Shown piece by piece: positions 17,146-26,445 of a DNA stretch of 64,000 bases (position 1 is its first letter; every line of letters begins with the position of its first letter). Source of the DNA: Gammaproteobacteria bacterium (lineage in GTDB: Bacteria > Pseudomonadota > Gammaproteobacteria > Steroidobacterales > Foliamicaceae); NCBI GenBank assembly GCA_009845905.1, contig VXYS01000003.1, positions 217,788 through 281,787 on the forward strand. Direction: 5' to 3'. Made by a program: the position numbers and the translations under genes. The notes beneath the pieces were generated by a model. It was not told where the DNA came from, did no database searches, and saw only the letters and a program-made list of their open reading frames with translations.

Positions 17146-17171
17146 GCGCCGCGTCTGAAGCGGCGCGTTTT
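17146..17171 (+). terminator. GC-rich hairpin with T-run just before gyrA
   Basis: Seven-pair stem GCGCCGC/GCGGCGC (17146-17152 and 17160-17166), a 7-base loop, then G and four T's. It could end the acyl-CoA dehydrogenase transcript weakly. It stops five bases before the gyrA ATG and no Shine-Dalgarno sequence is visible there, so it could also be a gyrA leader structure. Confidence 0.45.
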
Positions 17172-17175
17172 GTGC

Positions 17176-19716
17176 ATGGCCGGGCCAGCCCCTGAAATCG
17201 TACCGGTAAAGCTCGAAGAGGAGATGCGCCGGTCCTATCTGGACTATGCGATGTCCGTCATCGTGGGCCGGGCCCTCCCCGACGTTCGCGACGGCCTCAA
17301 GCCCGTTCATCGGCGCATCCTGCACGCCATGCGCGAGCTGGGGAACCTGCATGACCGGCCGTACAAGAAGTCGGCCAGGATCGTCGGCGACGTCATAGGC
17401 CGCTACCATCCGCACGGAGACACCGCCGTGTACGACGCGATCGTTCGCATGGCGCAGGATTTCTCGCTGCGCTACCCGCTGGTGGACGGCCAGGGCAACT
17501 TCGGTTCCATGGACGGCGACGCGCCTGCGGCGATGCGCTACACCGAGATCCGGATGGCGCCGATCGCCGCGCTGATGCTCACCGACATCGACCGCGAGAC
17601 GGTGGACTTCGCCGACAACTACGACGGGGCGGAACAGGAGCCCACGGTGCTGCCGGCACGGCTTCCCAACCTGCTGGTCAACGGCGCGTCGGGGATTGCC
17701 GTGGGCATGGCCACCAATATCCCACCCCACAACCTGCGGGAAGTAATCGACGCCGCTTTGGCCTTGAGCCGCGAACCCGATATCGGCATTGCCGAATTGA
17801 TGGAACACGTGCCGGGACCGGATTTTCCGACCGCGGCCCAGATCGTGGGAGAAACCGGCATGGCCATGGCCTACCGGACCGGCCGCGGGACGATTCAGCT
17901 CCGGGCCCGGGCGGAGATCGAGGAGGGGAAGACGCGCGATTCGATCGTGATCACGGAGCTTCCGTATCGCGTGAACAAGGCCCGCTGTGTGGAGAAAATC
18001 GCGCTGCTGGCCCGCAAGAAGGAGATCGCCGGTATCCAGGAAGTCCGGGACGAGTCCGACAAGGACGGAACCCGGGTGGTTGTGGAGTTGCGCCGCGACG
18101 TCAGCGCCGAGATCGTCCTCAACAACCTGTATCGCCGCACGCCGCTGGAGTCAAGCTTTGGCATCAACATGGTGGCGCTGTGCGGAGGACGCCCGCAGCT
18201 GCTGAACCTCAAGCAGATGCTCGAGCATTTTCTCGACCATCGCCGCGATGTGGTCACGCGGCGCAGCGTCCACGATCTGCGCCGGGCCAAGGCGCGCGCG
18301 CATGTCCTGGAAGGCCTGACGGTGGCGCTGGCCAACATCGACGAGGTCGTCGCGCTGATCAGGGCTTCGAGCAACGCGCAGGAGGCGCGCGAAGCGCTCA
18401 CCGCGAGAATCTGGGCGCCTGGGGCGGTGCGGGGACTGCTGGAGAGGGCGCAGGCTGCGCTGACGGAACTTCCCAATCTCAGCGACCGGGGTTACCGCCT
18501 CAGCAACCGCCAGGCGCGCGCGATACTGGAACTTCGCCTGCAGCGTCTGACCGGACTTGAGCAGGAAGCGATCCTCGACGAATACGCCGAACTGTTGCGG
18601 AAGATGGAGAAGCTGACGGATATCCTGCGCGATCCGGATCGGCTGCTCGAAGTGGTGCGCAACGAACTCATCGAATTGCGCGGCGAGTACGGTGACGAAC
18701 GCCGCACCGAAATCATCGCCGACTACACGCGCACGGCGGATGAAGACCTGATTCCACGGCGCGAGGTGCTCGTCACCCTGTCCTGGCGCGGCTATGTGAA
18801 GACGCAGGAACTGGAGACTTTCCGTACCCAGGGACGGGGCGGACGAGGCAAGCGCGGCGCCTCGGTCGGTCAGGAGGACTTCATCGACCAGTTGTTCGTG
18901 ACCAATTCGCACTCGACGCTGCTTTGCTTTACCGACCGCGCGCGGGTGTTTCAGCTTCGGCCCTTCCAGATACCCACGCAAAGCCGCGCAACGCGGGGGC
19001 TGCCGATCGCCAACCTGCTGCCGGGGCTCGAGGAAGGCGAGCAGGTAAATTCGGTCCTGCCCGTCGATTCCTTCGATCCCGGTCGCTTCGTGTTCATGGC
19101 TACCCGCAAGGGTCGGGTGAAAAAGACCCGGCTGGACGCGTTTGCGAAGATCCGCCGCACCGGTATCTATGGGTTGAGCCTGAAGAAGAAGGACCGCCTG
19201 GTGGAGGCGGCGATCACCGATGGCGACAGTGATGTCATCCTGCTGGCCAGCAACGGGCGCGCCGCGCGCTTCTCCGAGTCCACGGTGCGGCCGATGGGGC
19301 GTACCGCAGCGGGCGTGATCGGCCAGCGGCTCAAGAAGAAGCAGCGGGTCGTGGCGGCCCTTATCGTGAACGGCGAGGCCGACGATGCCTGGGTACTGCA
19401 GGCCACGACCAAGGGTTTCGGCAAGCGAACGGCCGTGAGCGAGTTCCCGCGCAAGGGCAGGGCGGCGCAGGGCGTGATTTCGATCCGCACCGAAGGGCGC
19501 AACGGCAAGCTGATCGGCGCCGCCCTGGTTCGCGAGGGCGACGAGGCCATGCTGATGACCGCCGGAGGCACCCTGCTGCGCACGGCGGTCGGCGACGTTT
19601 CCGTACAGGGGCGCTATTCGCACGGCGTGCGGCTGATGCGGCCCGACAAGGACGACCGCGTCGCCGGGTTCTGCACCCTGACGGGGGATCAGGAAGAACC
19701 TGTCTCAACGCAATAG
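17176..19716 (+). CDS. gyrA: DNA gyrase subunit A
   Basis: 846 residues. The N-terminal winged-helix/tower region has the quinolone-resistance region with Thr83 and Asp87 in [10 protein letters not shown], numbered as in E. coli, and catalytic Tyr122 in AMRYTEIRM. The C-terminal half has the GyrA-box [10 protein letters not shown] and beta-pinwheel repeats. It introduces negative supercoils together with GyrB. Thr at 83 is the wild-type residue in several gammaproteobacteria, so it is not by itself evidence of acquired resistance. ATG 17176 is used; a TTG two codons upstream is less likely. serC follows after two bases. Confidence 0.97.
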   Translation: MAGPAPEIVPVKLEEEMRRSYLDYAMSVIVGRALPDVRDGLKPVHRRILHAMRELGNLHDRPYKKSARIVGDVIGRYHPHGDTAVYDAIVRMAQDFSLRYPLVDGQGNFGSMDGDAPAAMRYTEIRMAPIAALMLTDIDRETVDFADNYDGAEQEPTVLPARLPNLLVNGASGIAVGMATNIPPHNLREVIDAALALSREPDIGIAELMEHVPGPDFPTAAQIVGETGMAMAYRTGRGTIQLRARAEIEEGKTRDSIVITELPYRVNKARCVEKIALLARKKEIAGIQEVRDESDKDGTRVVVELRRDVSAEIVLNNLYRRTPLESSFGINMVALCGGRPQLLNLKQMLEHFLDHRRDVVTRRSVHDLRRAKARAHVLEGLTVALANIDEVVALIRASSNAQEAREALTARIWAPGAVRGLLERAQAALTELPNLSDRGYRLSNRQARAILELRLQRLTGLEQEAILDEYAELLRKMEKLTDILRDPDRLLEVVRNELIELRGEYGDERRTEIIADYTRTADEDLIPRREVLVTLSWRGYVKTQELETFRTQGRGGRGKRGASVGQEDFIDQLFVTNSHSTLLCFTDRARVFQLRPFQIPTQSRATRGLPIANLLPGLEEGEQVNSVLPVDSFDPGRFVFMATRKGRVKKTRLDAFAKIRRTGIYGLSLKKKDRLVEAAITDGDSDVILLASNGRAARFSESTVRPMGRTAAGVIGQRLKKKQRVVAALIVNGEADDAWVLQATTKGFGKRTAVSEFPRKGRAAQGVISIRTEGRNGKLIGAALVREGDEAMLMTAGGTLLRTAVGDVSVQGRYSHGVRLMRPDKDDRVAGFCTLTGDQEEPVSTQ

Positions 19717-19718
19717 GC

Positions 19719-20798
19719 ATGGACCGGATCTTCAACTTCAGCGCCGGGCCGGCGAATCTTCCGCTTGCCGTGCTGGAGCAGGCCCGCGAGGAGTTGCTGA
19801 GCTGGCAGGGCCGCGGACTGTCGGTGATGGAGGACAGCCACCGGGGGCGTCAGTTCATCGAACTCGCCGAGCAGTCCGAACGGGACCTGCGCGAACTGCT
19901 GGGGATTCCGGATGAATATGCCGTGCTGTTCATGCAGGGCGGCGCCACGCTTCAGTTCGCAACGGTCCCGATGACACTGGCCGGTGAAGGGCAGGGCGTC
20001 GACTACCTGATAACCGGGCACTGGGGCCGCAAGGCCTCGTCCGAGGCGGCCAAACTCCGGCCGCTTCGCGTCGTTGCCGATGGGGAAGCGCTGCAGTATC
20101 GCTCGGTCCCGGCGCGCGACGATTGGGCGACGGGGGGAGACGCAGCCTATTTCCATTACACCGCGAACGAAACGCTGCATGGACTGGAAATCGACCCGCC
20201 GCCGGACGTGGACCATGCCCCGCTGGTTTGCGACATGTCCTCCACCCTGCTATCGCGGCCAATACCGGTGGAGCGCTTCGGACTGATCTATGCCTGTGCG
20301 CAGAAGAACCTCGGTCCGGCCGGCGTGACCGTGGTCATCGTTCGCCGCGACCTGCTGGAGCGCGTGCCCGAGAACACGCCGCTGGCCTTCAATTACCGGA
20401 AAATCGCCGCCGCCGGGTCCATGCTGAACACGCCGGCGACGTTTTCCTGGTACGTGGCCTCGCTGGTGTTTCGCTGGGTTGCCGGACAGGGCGGAGTGGC
20501 CGGGATGGCGCAGCGCAACCGGCGCAAGGCAATGCGCTTGTACGACTATATCGACGGCTCCGATTTCTACGCCAATCACGTCGCTCGGGACTGGCGCTCG
20601 TGGATGAACGTGCCGTTTACGCTCGCCGAACCGGAGTTGAACGGATCCTTCCTGAAAGACTCGGAGGCCGAGGGCCTGTATGGACTGAAGGGCCACCGCG
20701 CGGTGGGAGGCATGCGCGCCTCGATCTACAACGCCATGCCGGAAGAAGGCGTCGAGGCGCTGGTCGGCTTCATGGAGGAGTTCGAACGCAGGGCCTGA
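19719..20798 (+). CDS. serC: phosphoserine aminotransferase
   Basis: 359 residues, the normal SerC length. It starts IFNFSAGPANLPLAVLEQA, as expected, and the PLP-binding Lys is in CAQKNLGPAG (about residue 199). C-terminal GMRASIYNAMPEEGVEALV is characteristic. It converts 3-phosphohydroxypyruvate to phosphoserine, and serves pyridoxal phosphate synthesis in many bacteria. It is directly downstream of gyrA and upstream of serA; in many gammaproteobacteria pheA and hisC follow serC instead. Confidence 0.96.
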   Translation: MDRIFNFSAGPANLPLAVLEQAREELLSWQGRGLSVMEDSHRGRQFIELAEQSERDLRELLGIPDEYAVLFMQGGATLQFATVPMTLAGEGQGVDYLITGHWGRKASSEAAKLRPLRVVADGEALQYRSVPARDDWATGGDAAYFHYTANETLHGLEIDPPPDVDHAPLVCDMSSTLLSRPIPVERFGLIYACAQKNLGPAGVTVVIVRRDLLERVPENTPLAFNYRKIAAAGSMLNTPATFSWYVASLVFRWVAGQGGVAGMAQRNRRKAMRLYDYIDGSDFYANHVARDWRSWMNVPFTLAEPELNGSFLKDSEAEGLYGLKGHRAVGGMRASIYNAMPEEGVEALVGFMEEFERRA

Positions 20799-20838
20799 GG
20801 CGGACCCCCATGGGCCTCGCCTCCACTGGAAAAAAGCA

Positions 20839-22014
20839 ATGTTCAACATCCGGATTTACAACAACATCGCCAACGAGGGGCTCGCGCGCCTGCCCGGGGA
20901 CCGCTTCAAGGCCCCGTCCGGGGACGATTCCCCCGACGGAATCCTGCTGCGCTCGCACGACCTGCACTCGGAAACGATCCCCGACAGCGTCGAGGTCGTG
21001 GCGCGCGCGGGCGCCGGCGTCAACAATATCCCGGTGGACGCCCTGGCAAAGCGGGGCATTCCGGTGCTGAACGCGCCCGGCGCCAACGCCAACGCCGTCA
21101 AGGAACTGGTCGTGGCCGGCATGCTGATGGCGGCCCGCAACCTGTTGTCGGCCTGGGACCACCTGCGGGCCATGGACCTGCCCGCAGAGGATCTGCACAA
21201 GACCGTGGAGGCGCACAAGAAACGATTCGCGGGCCGCGAACTGGCCGGACGGGTCATGGGCGTGGTCGGCCTGGGCGCGGTAGGCGTGAAAGTGGCCAAC
21301 GCCGCAATCGGGATGGGGATGAAGGTGTTCGGCTATGACCGCGCCCTGGCGCTGGACCGGGCCTGGGAACTGTCCTCGCAGGTCGGCAAGGGGCAGAGCC
21401 TGGAACACGTGTTTGCCGGTGCGGATTTCGTCAGCGTCCACGTTCCGCTGATGGACGAGACCCGCGGGCTGGTGGGAGAAAAGCTGATCAGCAGCATGCG
21501 CAAGGGAGGAGTCCTGCTGAATTTCGCCCGCGGCGGCATCGTGAACAGCGGCGCCGTTCTCGAGGCCCTGAATTCGGGCTGGCTGTCATGCTATGTCTGC
21601 GATTTTCCCGAGCCCGAACTGATGGGTCATCCGGGCGCGATCCTGCTCCCGCACCTGGGCGCTTCCACTTCCGAAGCGGAGGTAAACTGCGCCGTGATTG
21701 CCGCGGAGAACCTCCGGGCCTACCTGGAAGACGGCAATGTTCGCGGATCGGTGAACTTCCCGGTGATCGATCAGCCGCGCGGGGGCGGCTTCCGGCTGAC
21801 GATCGCCAATGAAAACGTGCCGTGGATCGTGGCAAGAGTCTCCGCCGTGCTGGCGCAGGAGAATCTCAACATCGAGTCGATGATGAACATGTCGCGCGGC
21901 CGGCTTGCCTACACGATGCTGGACCTCAACGACCAAGCCCCCGACCCGGTCCTCAATCGCCTGCGCGGCATGGAGGGAATCCTGCGGGTACGGGACCTGG
22001 GGATGAATTCGTGA
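20839..22014 (+). CDS. serA: D-3-phosphoglycerate dehydrogenase with ACT domain
   Basis: 391 residues. A D-isomer 2-hydroxyacid dehydrogenase: substrate-domain signature VVARAGAGVNNIPVDA, Rossmann motif GVVGLGAVGVKVA (about residue 138), catalytic Arg in NFARGG and His in LLPHLGASTSEAE. Residues 315-390 form an ACT domain (ANENVPWIVARVSAVLAQ), which usually mediates feedback by serine. It makes 3-phosphohydroxypyruvate for SerC, so serC-serA is a serine pathway pair. The 40-base gap contains a GAGGCG/CGCCTC inverted repeat at 20797-20823. Confidence 0.92.
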   Translation: MFNIRIYNNIANEGLARLPGDRFKAPSGDDSPDGILLRSHDLHSETIPDSVEVVARAGAGVNNIPVDALAKRGIPVLNAPGANANAVKELVVAGMLMAARNLLSAWDHLRAMDLPAEDLHKTVEAHKKRFAGRELAGRVMGVVGLGAVGVKVANAAIGMGMKVFGYDRALALDRAWELSSQVGKGQSLEHVFAGADFVSVHVPLMDETRGLVGEKLISSMRKGGVLLNFARGGIVNSGAVLEALNSGWLSCYVCDFPEPELMGHPGAILLPHLGASTSEAEVNCAVIAAENLRAYLEDGNVRGSVNFPVIDQPRGGGFRLTIANENVPWIVARVSAVLAQENLNIESMMNMSRGRLAYTMLDLNDQAPDPVLNRLRGMEGILRVRDLGMNS

Positions 22015-22027
22015 AAGGAGTACGCTT

Positions 22028-23332
22028 CTGAGGTCCTGGCGCGTCAGCCGCACTCCCGCCGCGCCGTCGCCCGAACCGTTAACGGTACCGGGAGACAAGT
22101 CGATCTCCCACCGCGCCGTAATGCTCGCGGCGCTCGCGGAGGGCGAGAGCGAGATCGTCAATTTCCTTCCGGGGCATGACTGCGTCGCAACGGCAGAGGC
22201 ACTGGCGGCGCTGGGTGTGCGGATTTCCCGGCTGGCCCCGGACCGCTTGCTCGTGCGCGGCGGAGCGAGCCTGAAGCCGACCGGACGACCGCTGGATTGC
22301 GGCAACTCCGGGACTTCGATGCGGTTGCTCGCCGGCCTGCTGGCCGGTCAGGGCGTGGCCGCCGAATTGCACGGCGACGCCTCGCTCAGCCGCCGGCCCA
22401 TGCGCCGGATCATCGAACCGCTGGCGCGGATGGGCGCGCGCATCGAAGCGTTGGGCAAGGACGGACGCCCACCGCTGCGCATCGCGGAGAACTCCGGGAT
22501 CACGGGTGTTTCCTACACGCTCCCGGTAGCAAGCGCGCAGGTGAAGTCCGCGATATTGCTGGCGGGTCTGGGCGCGCGGGGCGAGACCTGTGTGGGCGAG
22601 GCCGTGCCGACGCGCGACCACACGGAACGGATGCTTCCCAGCTTCGGGGTGTCGATCGAGCGGACCAACGGCCGTGCCTGCCTGACCGGAAGGCAGCCGC
22701 TACGGGCTGCGCGGATCGACGTTCCGGGAGATTTTTCCTCGGCGGCGTTCCTGTTGTTGGCGGGACTGATCGGCCCGCGGGAGATTGAGGTCGCCACCGT
22801 GGGCGTGAACTCCACCCGCACGGGCTTTCTTCGGATGGTGGACGCCATGGGAGGCACACTGCAGATCGCTGCGCGGCGCACTTCGGGGTCCGAACCGGTG
22901 GCGGACGTCATGGCCAGGCCCGGGATGCTACAGGGCGCGCTGCTTCCCGCTTCTCTGGTTCCTTCGGCGATCGATGAGATGCCGGTGGTGTTTGCGGCTG
23001 CGGCCTGCGCGATGGGGGAAACCGTGATCGAGGGCGCCGGGGAACTGCGGCTCAAGGAAAGTGATCGGATCGCGGCCATGGTGGCTGGGCTGAGGAAACT
23101 GGGAGTGGATTGCGAGGAGGCTGCGGACGGTGCGCGGATACGCGGCGGTCGCGTTCAGGGCGGGGAAATCGACTGCGAGGGCGACCATCGCGTGGCGATG
23201 GCCTTTGCGGTCCTGGGGCTGGTGGCGAAGGGCCCGATCGTCATTCGTGACGTGGATTGCGTTGATACCTCGTTTCCGGGATTCGCCGATACCGCATTGC
23301 AGTTGGGCCTGAATCTTGAGCCGATCGACTGA
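22028..23332 (+). CDS. aroA: 3-phosphoshikimate 1-carboxyvinyltransferase (EPSP synthase), apparent CTG start
   Basis: About 434 residues from CTG 22028. The conserved N-terminus PLTVPGDKSISHRAVMLAAL begins well upstream of the first in-frame ATG (22121), so that ATG cannot be the start. The frame is open from 22007 and has no ATG, GTG or TTG before the motif. AAAGGAG at 22014-22020 sits seven bases before CTG 22028. Further EPSP-synthase motifs: LDCGNSGTSMRLLAG and the DEMP segment near the C-terminal half, plus LRLKESDRI. It makes EPSP in the shikimate pathway. It overlaps cmk by 17 bases. Confidence 0.9.
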   Translation: MRSWRVSRTPAAPSPEPLTVPGDKSISHRAVMLAALAEGESEIVNFLPGHDCVATAEALAALGVRISRLAPDRLLVRGGASLKPTGRPLDCGNSGTSMRLLAGLLAGQGVAAELHGDASLSRRPMRRIIEPLARMGARIEALGKDGRPPLRIAENSGITGVSYTLPVASAQVKSAILLAGLGARGETCVGEAVPTRDHTERMLPSFGVSIERTNGRACLTGRQPLRAARIDVPGDFSSAAFLLLAGLIGPREIEVATVGVNSTRTGFLRMVDAMGGTLQIAARRTSGSEPVADVMARPGMLQGALLPASLVPSAIDEMPVVFAAAACAMGETVIEGAGELRLKESDRIAAMVAGLRKLGVDCEEAADGARIRGGRVQGGEIDCEGDHRVAMAFAVLGLVAKGPIVIRDVDCVDTSFPGFADTALQLGLNLEPID

Positions 23333-24041
23333 TTCCAGGGCGGGACGCCCTCCCACCCAGGCGCCGGTCGTTGCCATTGACGGACCTGCCGCTGCGGGAA
23401 AGGGAGTGATCGCACGTTATCTTGCGAAGAGACTGGGTTGGCGGAGGCTGGACAGCGGCGCCCTGTACCGGGCCGTATCGCTGTCCCTGCTGCGCGCCGG
23501 GCTGGTCCACGCGGGGGAGGCCAGGATCGCCGCGCACCTGGCGGATTCGCCTCCCGAGCTGGAAGCCGCCCGCGACGGTGAGGTGATCTACCTCAACGGC
23601 GAAGACGTCAGCAGCGCCATCCGTGAAGAGGAAACGGGCGTGGCGGCGTCGGTCGTCGCCCCGTTGCCGGCGGTTCGGAACTTTCTGCTCAAGCGGCAGC
23701 GCGCCTTTCGCAGGGAGCCCGGACTGGTGGCCGAGGGCCGCGATATGGCGTCGGTGGTTTTTCCGGATGCCGAGCTGCGGATCTACCTCACGGCGACCCC
23801 CGAAGAACGCGCCAGGCGTCGCCATAACCAATTGAAGCAAAAGGGAATCAATGCTAATATGCGCGACTTGATCCGCGATCTGACCGATCGTGATCATCGC
23901 GATTCGGCCCGTACGCTGGCGCCACTGAAGGTAGTGCCTCATGCGGTGGTGCTGGACACAACGAAGCTGGATATCCGGCAGACCAGGAAAGCGGCTTGGC
24001 GTCTTGTAACGGAAGTCTGGCCGGAGAAGGCGGTCCGATAG
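23316..24041 (+). CDS. cmk: cytidylate kinase
   Basis: 241 residues. P-loop IDGPAAAGKG near residue 22, RRLDSGALYRAVSL for CMP binding, AEGRDMASVVFPDA and the lid EERARRRHNQ. It phosphorylates CMP and dCMP. The only start before the P-loop is TTG 23316, inside the end of aroA. The N-terminal residues 8-15 are encoded by a short palindrome shared with two other sites (23337-23351). The aroA-cmk-rpsA order is standard. Confidence 0.94.
   Translation: MSRSTDSRAGRPPTQAPVVAIDGPAAAGKGVIARYLAKRLGWRRLDSGALYRAVSLSLLRAGLVHAGEARIAAHLADSPPELEAARDGEVIYLNGEDVSSAIREEETGVAASVVAPLPAVRNFLLKRQRAFRREPGLVAEGRDMASVVFPDAELRIYLTATPEERARRRHNQLKQKGINANMRDLIRDLTDRDHRDSARTLAPLKVVPHAVVLDTTKLDIRQTRKAAWRLVTEVWPEKAVR
23337..23351. 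repeat. short palindrome, copy 2 of a dispersed family
   Basis: Arms AGGGCG/CGCCCT around GGA. The wider block 23335-23361, read on the minus strand, matches 7032-7058 closely. It sits across the aroA end and the N-terminal codons of cmk. Confidence 0.6.
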
Positions 24042-24131
24042 CGGAATTGGCGCCGGCCAGGACGGCAGGCGCGTGGAATGGCAACCGCGAGCGTAGCTGG
24101 ATTGCACGCCCGCACTGAATTGAGGCCCTTA

Positions 24132-25820
24132 ATGGCAGAAAGTTTCGCAGAGTTGGTGGAAGCCAATCTCGCTGACAAGAATTTCCGGCCGGGAGAGATA
24201 CTCTCGGCGCAGGTGATCGACATATCACCGGAGATCGTAACCGTGAGCGCCGGACTCAAGTCCGAGGCGCTGATCCCCGCCAGCCAGTTCACCGACGAGA
24301 CCGGCGAACTGGAAGTGGACATAGGAGACGAGGTCGAAGTCGCCCTGGATTCGATGGAAGACGGGTTCGGCGAGACCCGCCTATCGCGCGAGCGCGCCAA
24401 GCGAACGCGGGTCTGGGAGAGCCTGGAGTCGGCGTTCGAGCAGGAGGAGATCGTGCAGGGCGCCATAAGCGGGCGCGTCAAGGGCGGATTCACGGTCGAT
24501 GTCTCCAGCGTTCGGGCGTTCCTGCCCGGCTCCCTGGTGGACATGCATCCGATCCGCGACACGACCTACCTGGAAGGCCGCAAACTGGACTTCAAGGTCA
24601 TCAAGCTGGACCGGCGGCGCAACAACGTGGTGGTTTCGCGCCGCGCGGTCATCGAGGAACTGCACAGCGCCGAACGCGCGGCGCTGCTGGCCAGCCTGGA
24701 GGAAGGCCAGGTGGTCAAGGGCGTGGTCAAGAACCTTACCGAATATGGCGCTTTCGTTGATCTCGGAGGCATCGACGGCTTGCTGCACGTCACCGACATG
24801 GCCTGGCGACGCGTCAAGCATCCGTCGGAAGTGGTTCACGTGGGAGAGGAACTGGAAGTCAAGATCCTTCGCTTCGACAGCGAACGCAATCGTGTCTCGC
24901 TTGGGCTCAAGCAACTGGGCGACGATCCCTGGGTGGACATCGGGCGCCGCTATCCGCCACACACGCGGCTGTTCGGCAAGGTCACCAACGTGGCGGACTA
25001 CGGCTGCTTCGTGCAGATCGAGGAAGGCGTGGAAGGGCTGGTTCACGTATCGGAGATGGACTGGACCAGCAAGAACGTGAATCCGGGCAAGATCGTTCAC
25101 GTCGGCCAGGAGGTCGAGGTGATGGTGCTGGACATCAATGAAGAGCGGCGCCGGGTTTCCCTGGGGCTGAAGCAATGCCTGGAGAATCCCTGGCAGGACT
25201 TCGCCAACAATTACAAGCGGGACGACCGCGTGACCGGCAAGGTCCGTTCGATGACGGATTTCGGAATATTCATCGGGCTCGAGGGCAATATCGACGGGCT
25301 GGTGCATTTGTCGGACCTCTCCTGGGACCTGCCCGGCGACGAGGCGGTGCGGAATTACAGCAAGGGCCAGGAGGTCGAGGCCGTCGTGCTTTCGGTTGAC
25401 GCCGACCGGGAACGGATTTCGCTGGGCATCAAGCAGTTGCAGGGCGACCCGCTGGCCAGCTTCCTCAAGGACCATCCCAAGGGCAGTATCGCGACCGCCG
25501 TCGTTACCAACGTCGAGCAGCGCATGGTCGAACTGGAGGTAGGCGAAGGAGTGAAGGGACGCATGCGGGTCGCGGAGCTGTCGCGCGAGCATGTCGACGA
25601 CGCGCGCATGGTGGTCAAGCCCGGGCAGTCCATCGAGGCGCGCATCGTGGGTGTGGACCGCAAGTCCAGGACGGTGTCGATGTCCGTTCGGGCGATGGAG
25701 GAACAGGCCGAGGCTCAGGCCCTGCGGGACTACGAGGCCGAAGTGGGAGACCGGATCAAGGGTGCGACGCTCGGTGAACTCCTGCGCAGCCAGCAGCAAG
25801 AGAACGCCGAAGATACATGA
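24132..25820 (+). CDS. rpsA: 30S ribosomal protein S1
   Basis: 562 residues with six S1 OB-fold repeats; characteristic repeat text [22 protein letters not shown] and [16 protein letters not shown] appears several times. It binds mRNA at the ribosome and helps start translation. ATG 24132 gives [12 protein letters not shown], the usual S1 N-terminus; an in-frame ATG at 24078 would add 18 unsupported residues. The 90-base leader after cmk may hold S1 autoregulation, as known in E. coli. It overlaps ihfB by ATGA. Confidence 0.97.
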   Translation: MAESFAELVEANLADKNFRPGEILSAQVIDISPEIVTVSAGLKSEALIPASQFTDETGELEVDIGDEVEVALDSMEDGFGETRLSRERAKRTRVWESLESAFEQEEIVQGAISGRVKGGFTVDVSSVRAFLPGSLVDMHPIRDTTYLEGRKLDFKVIKLDRRRNNVVVSRRAVIEELHSAERAALLASLEEGQVVKGVVKNLTEYGAFVDLGGIDGLLHVTDMAWRRVKHPSEVVHVGEELEVKILRFDSERNRVSLGLKQLGDDPWVDIGRRYPPHTRLFGKVTNVADYGCFVQIEEGVEGLVHVSEMDWTSKNVNPGKIVHVGQEVEVMVLDINEERRRVSLGLKQCLENPWQDFANNYKRDDRVTGKVRSMTDFGIFIGLEGNIDGLVHLSDLSWDLPGDEAVRNYSKGQEVEAVVLSVDADRERISLGIKQLQGDPLASFLKDHPKGSIATAVVTNVEQRMVELEVGEGVKGRMRVAELSREHVDDARMVVKPGQSIEARIVGVDRKSRTVSMSVRAMEEQAEAQALRDYEAEVGDRIKGATLGELLRSQQQENAEDT

Positions 25821-26149
25821 GCGCCTCCGCCGCCAGCAAGGCAATAACGCGCTCGGAGCTGGTGCGGATCGTCACGCGCAGATTGCTCGAGGATGAACGC
25901 TTCAGCTATTTCTCGTCCTCTGACCTGGAAGCGTCCGTCAAGCACGTCATAGACCTCATGGGGCAGACGCTCGCTTCCGGAGGGGGCATTGAGATCCGGG
26001 GATTCGGCAGTTTCGGCCTCAGCTATCGGCGGGCGCGCATCGGACGCAATCCCCGCACGGGGGAGGCAGTGGCGCTGCCGAGCAAATACGTCCCCAAGTT
26101 CCGTCCGGGAAAGCGGCTCCGCGAACGAGTCAATGCCGCGCGCCGGTAG
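25817..26149 (+). CDS. ihfB: integration host factor beta subunit
   Basis: 110 residues. DNABII fold with the DNA-intercalating arm [20 protein letters not shown] and the terminal [14 protein letters not shown]. It is about ten residues longer at the N-terminus than typical IhfB (MSASAASKA before ITRSELV). With IhfA it bends DNA sharply. The rpsA-ihfB-lapA order supports the beta assignment over HU. Confidence 0.94.
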   Translation: MSASAASKAITRSELVRIVTRRLLEDERFSYFSSSDLEASVKHVIDLMGQTLASGGGIEIRGFGSFGLSYRRARIGRNPRTGEAVALPSKYVPKFRPGKRLRERVNAARR

Positions 26150-26158
26150 TGTTGTGTC

Positions 26159-26437
26159 ATGAAAGCCGGACGCTGGCTGAAACGCGGCATATACATTCTG
26201 CTGCTGGCCGGCGTCGTATCCCTCGCCGGCATCCTCGCGCTGCTTAACCGGGGCATGGTGGAACTGGATCTCGCTTTTGCCGAGGTCAGCCTGTCCAAGC
26301 CGCTTGCGTTCACCGTCGCTTTCGGCCTGGGTTGGCTCTTCGGATTGCTGTGCGCCGGCGGCGCCGTGCTCAAGCGGCGCGCTGCCGGGAGGAAATCGCG
26401 CCAGGACGCCAAAGGAACCGCCCCGGCCGAAACCTGA
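26159..26437 (+). CDS. lapA: LapA family (DUF1049) membrane protein
   Basis: 92 residues with two membrane helices (about 9-29 and 46-70) and a short basic tail; NRGMVELDLAF between them is typical for LapA. LapA with LapB tunes lipopolysaccharide synthesis through LpxC turnover in E. coli. It lies between ihfB and lapB, which supports the call. Confidence 0.88.
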   Translation: MKAGRWLKRGIYILLLAGVVSLAGILALLNRGMVELDLAFAEVSLSKPLAFTVAFGLGWLFGLLCAGGAVLKRRAAGRKSRQDAKGTAPAET

Positions 26438-26445
26438 GGTCCGCC

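Noticed and set aside
17422..17436. Thr83 in GyrA as a quinolone-resistance mutation
   Set aside because: Thr at this position is the natural residue in several gammaproteobacteria; Asp87 is unchanged.
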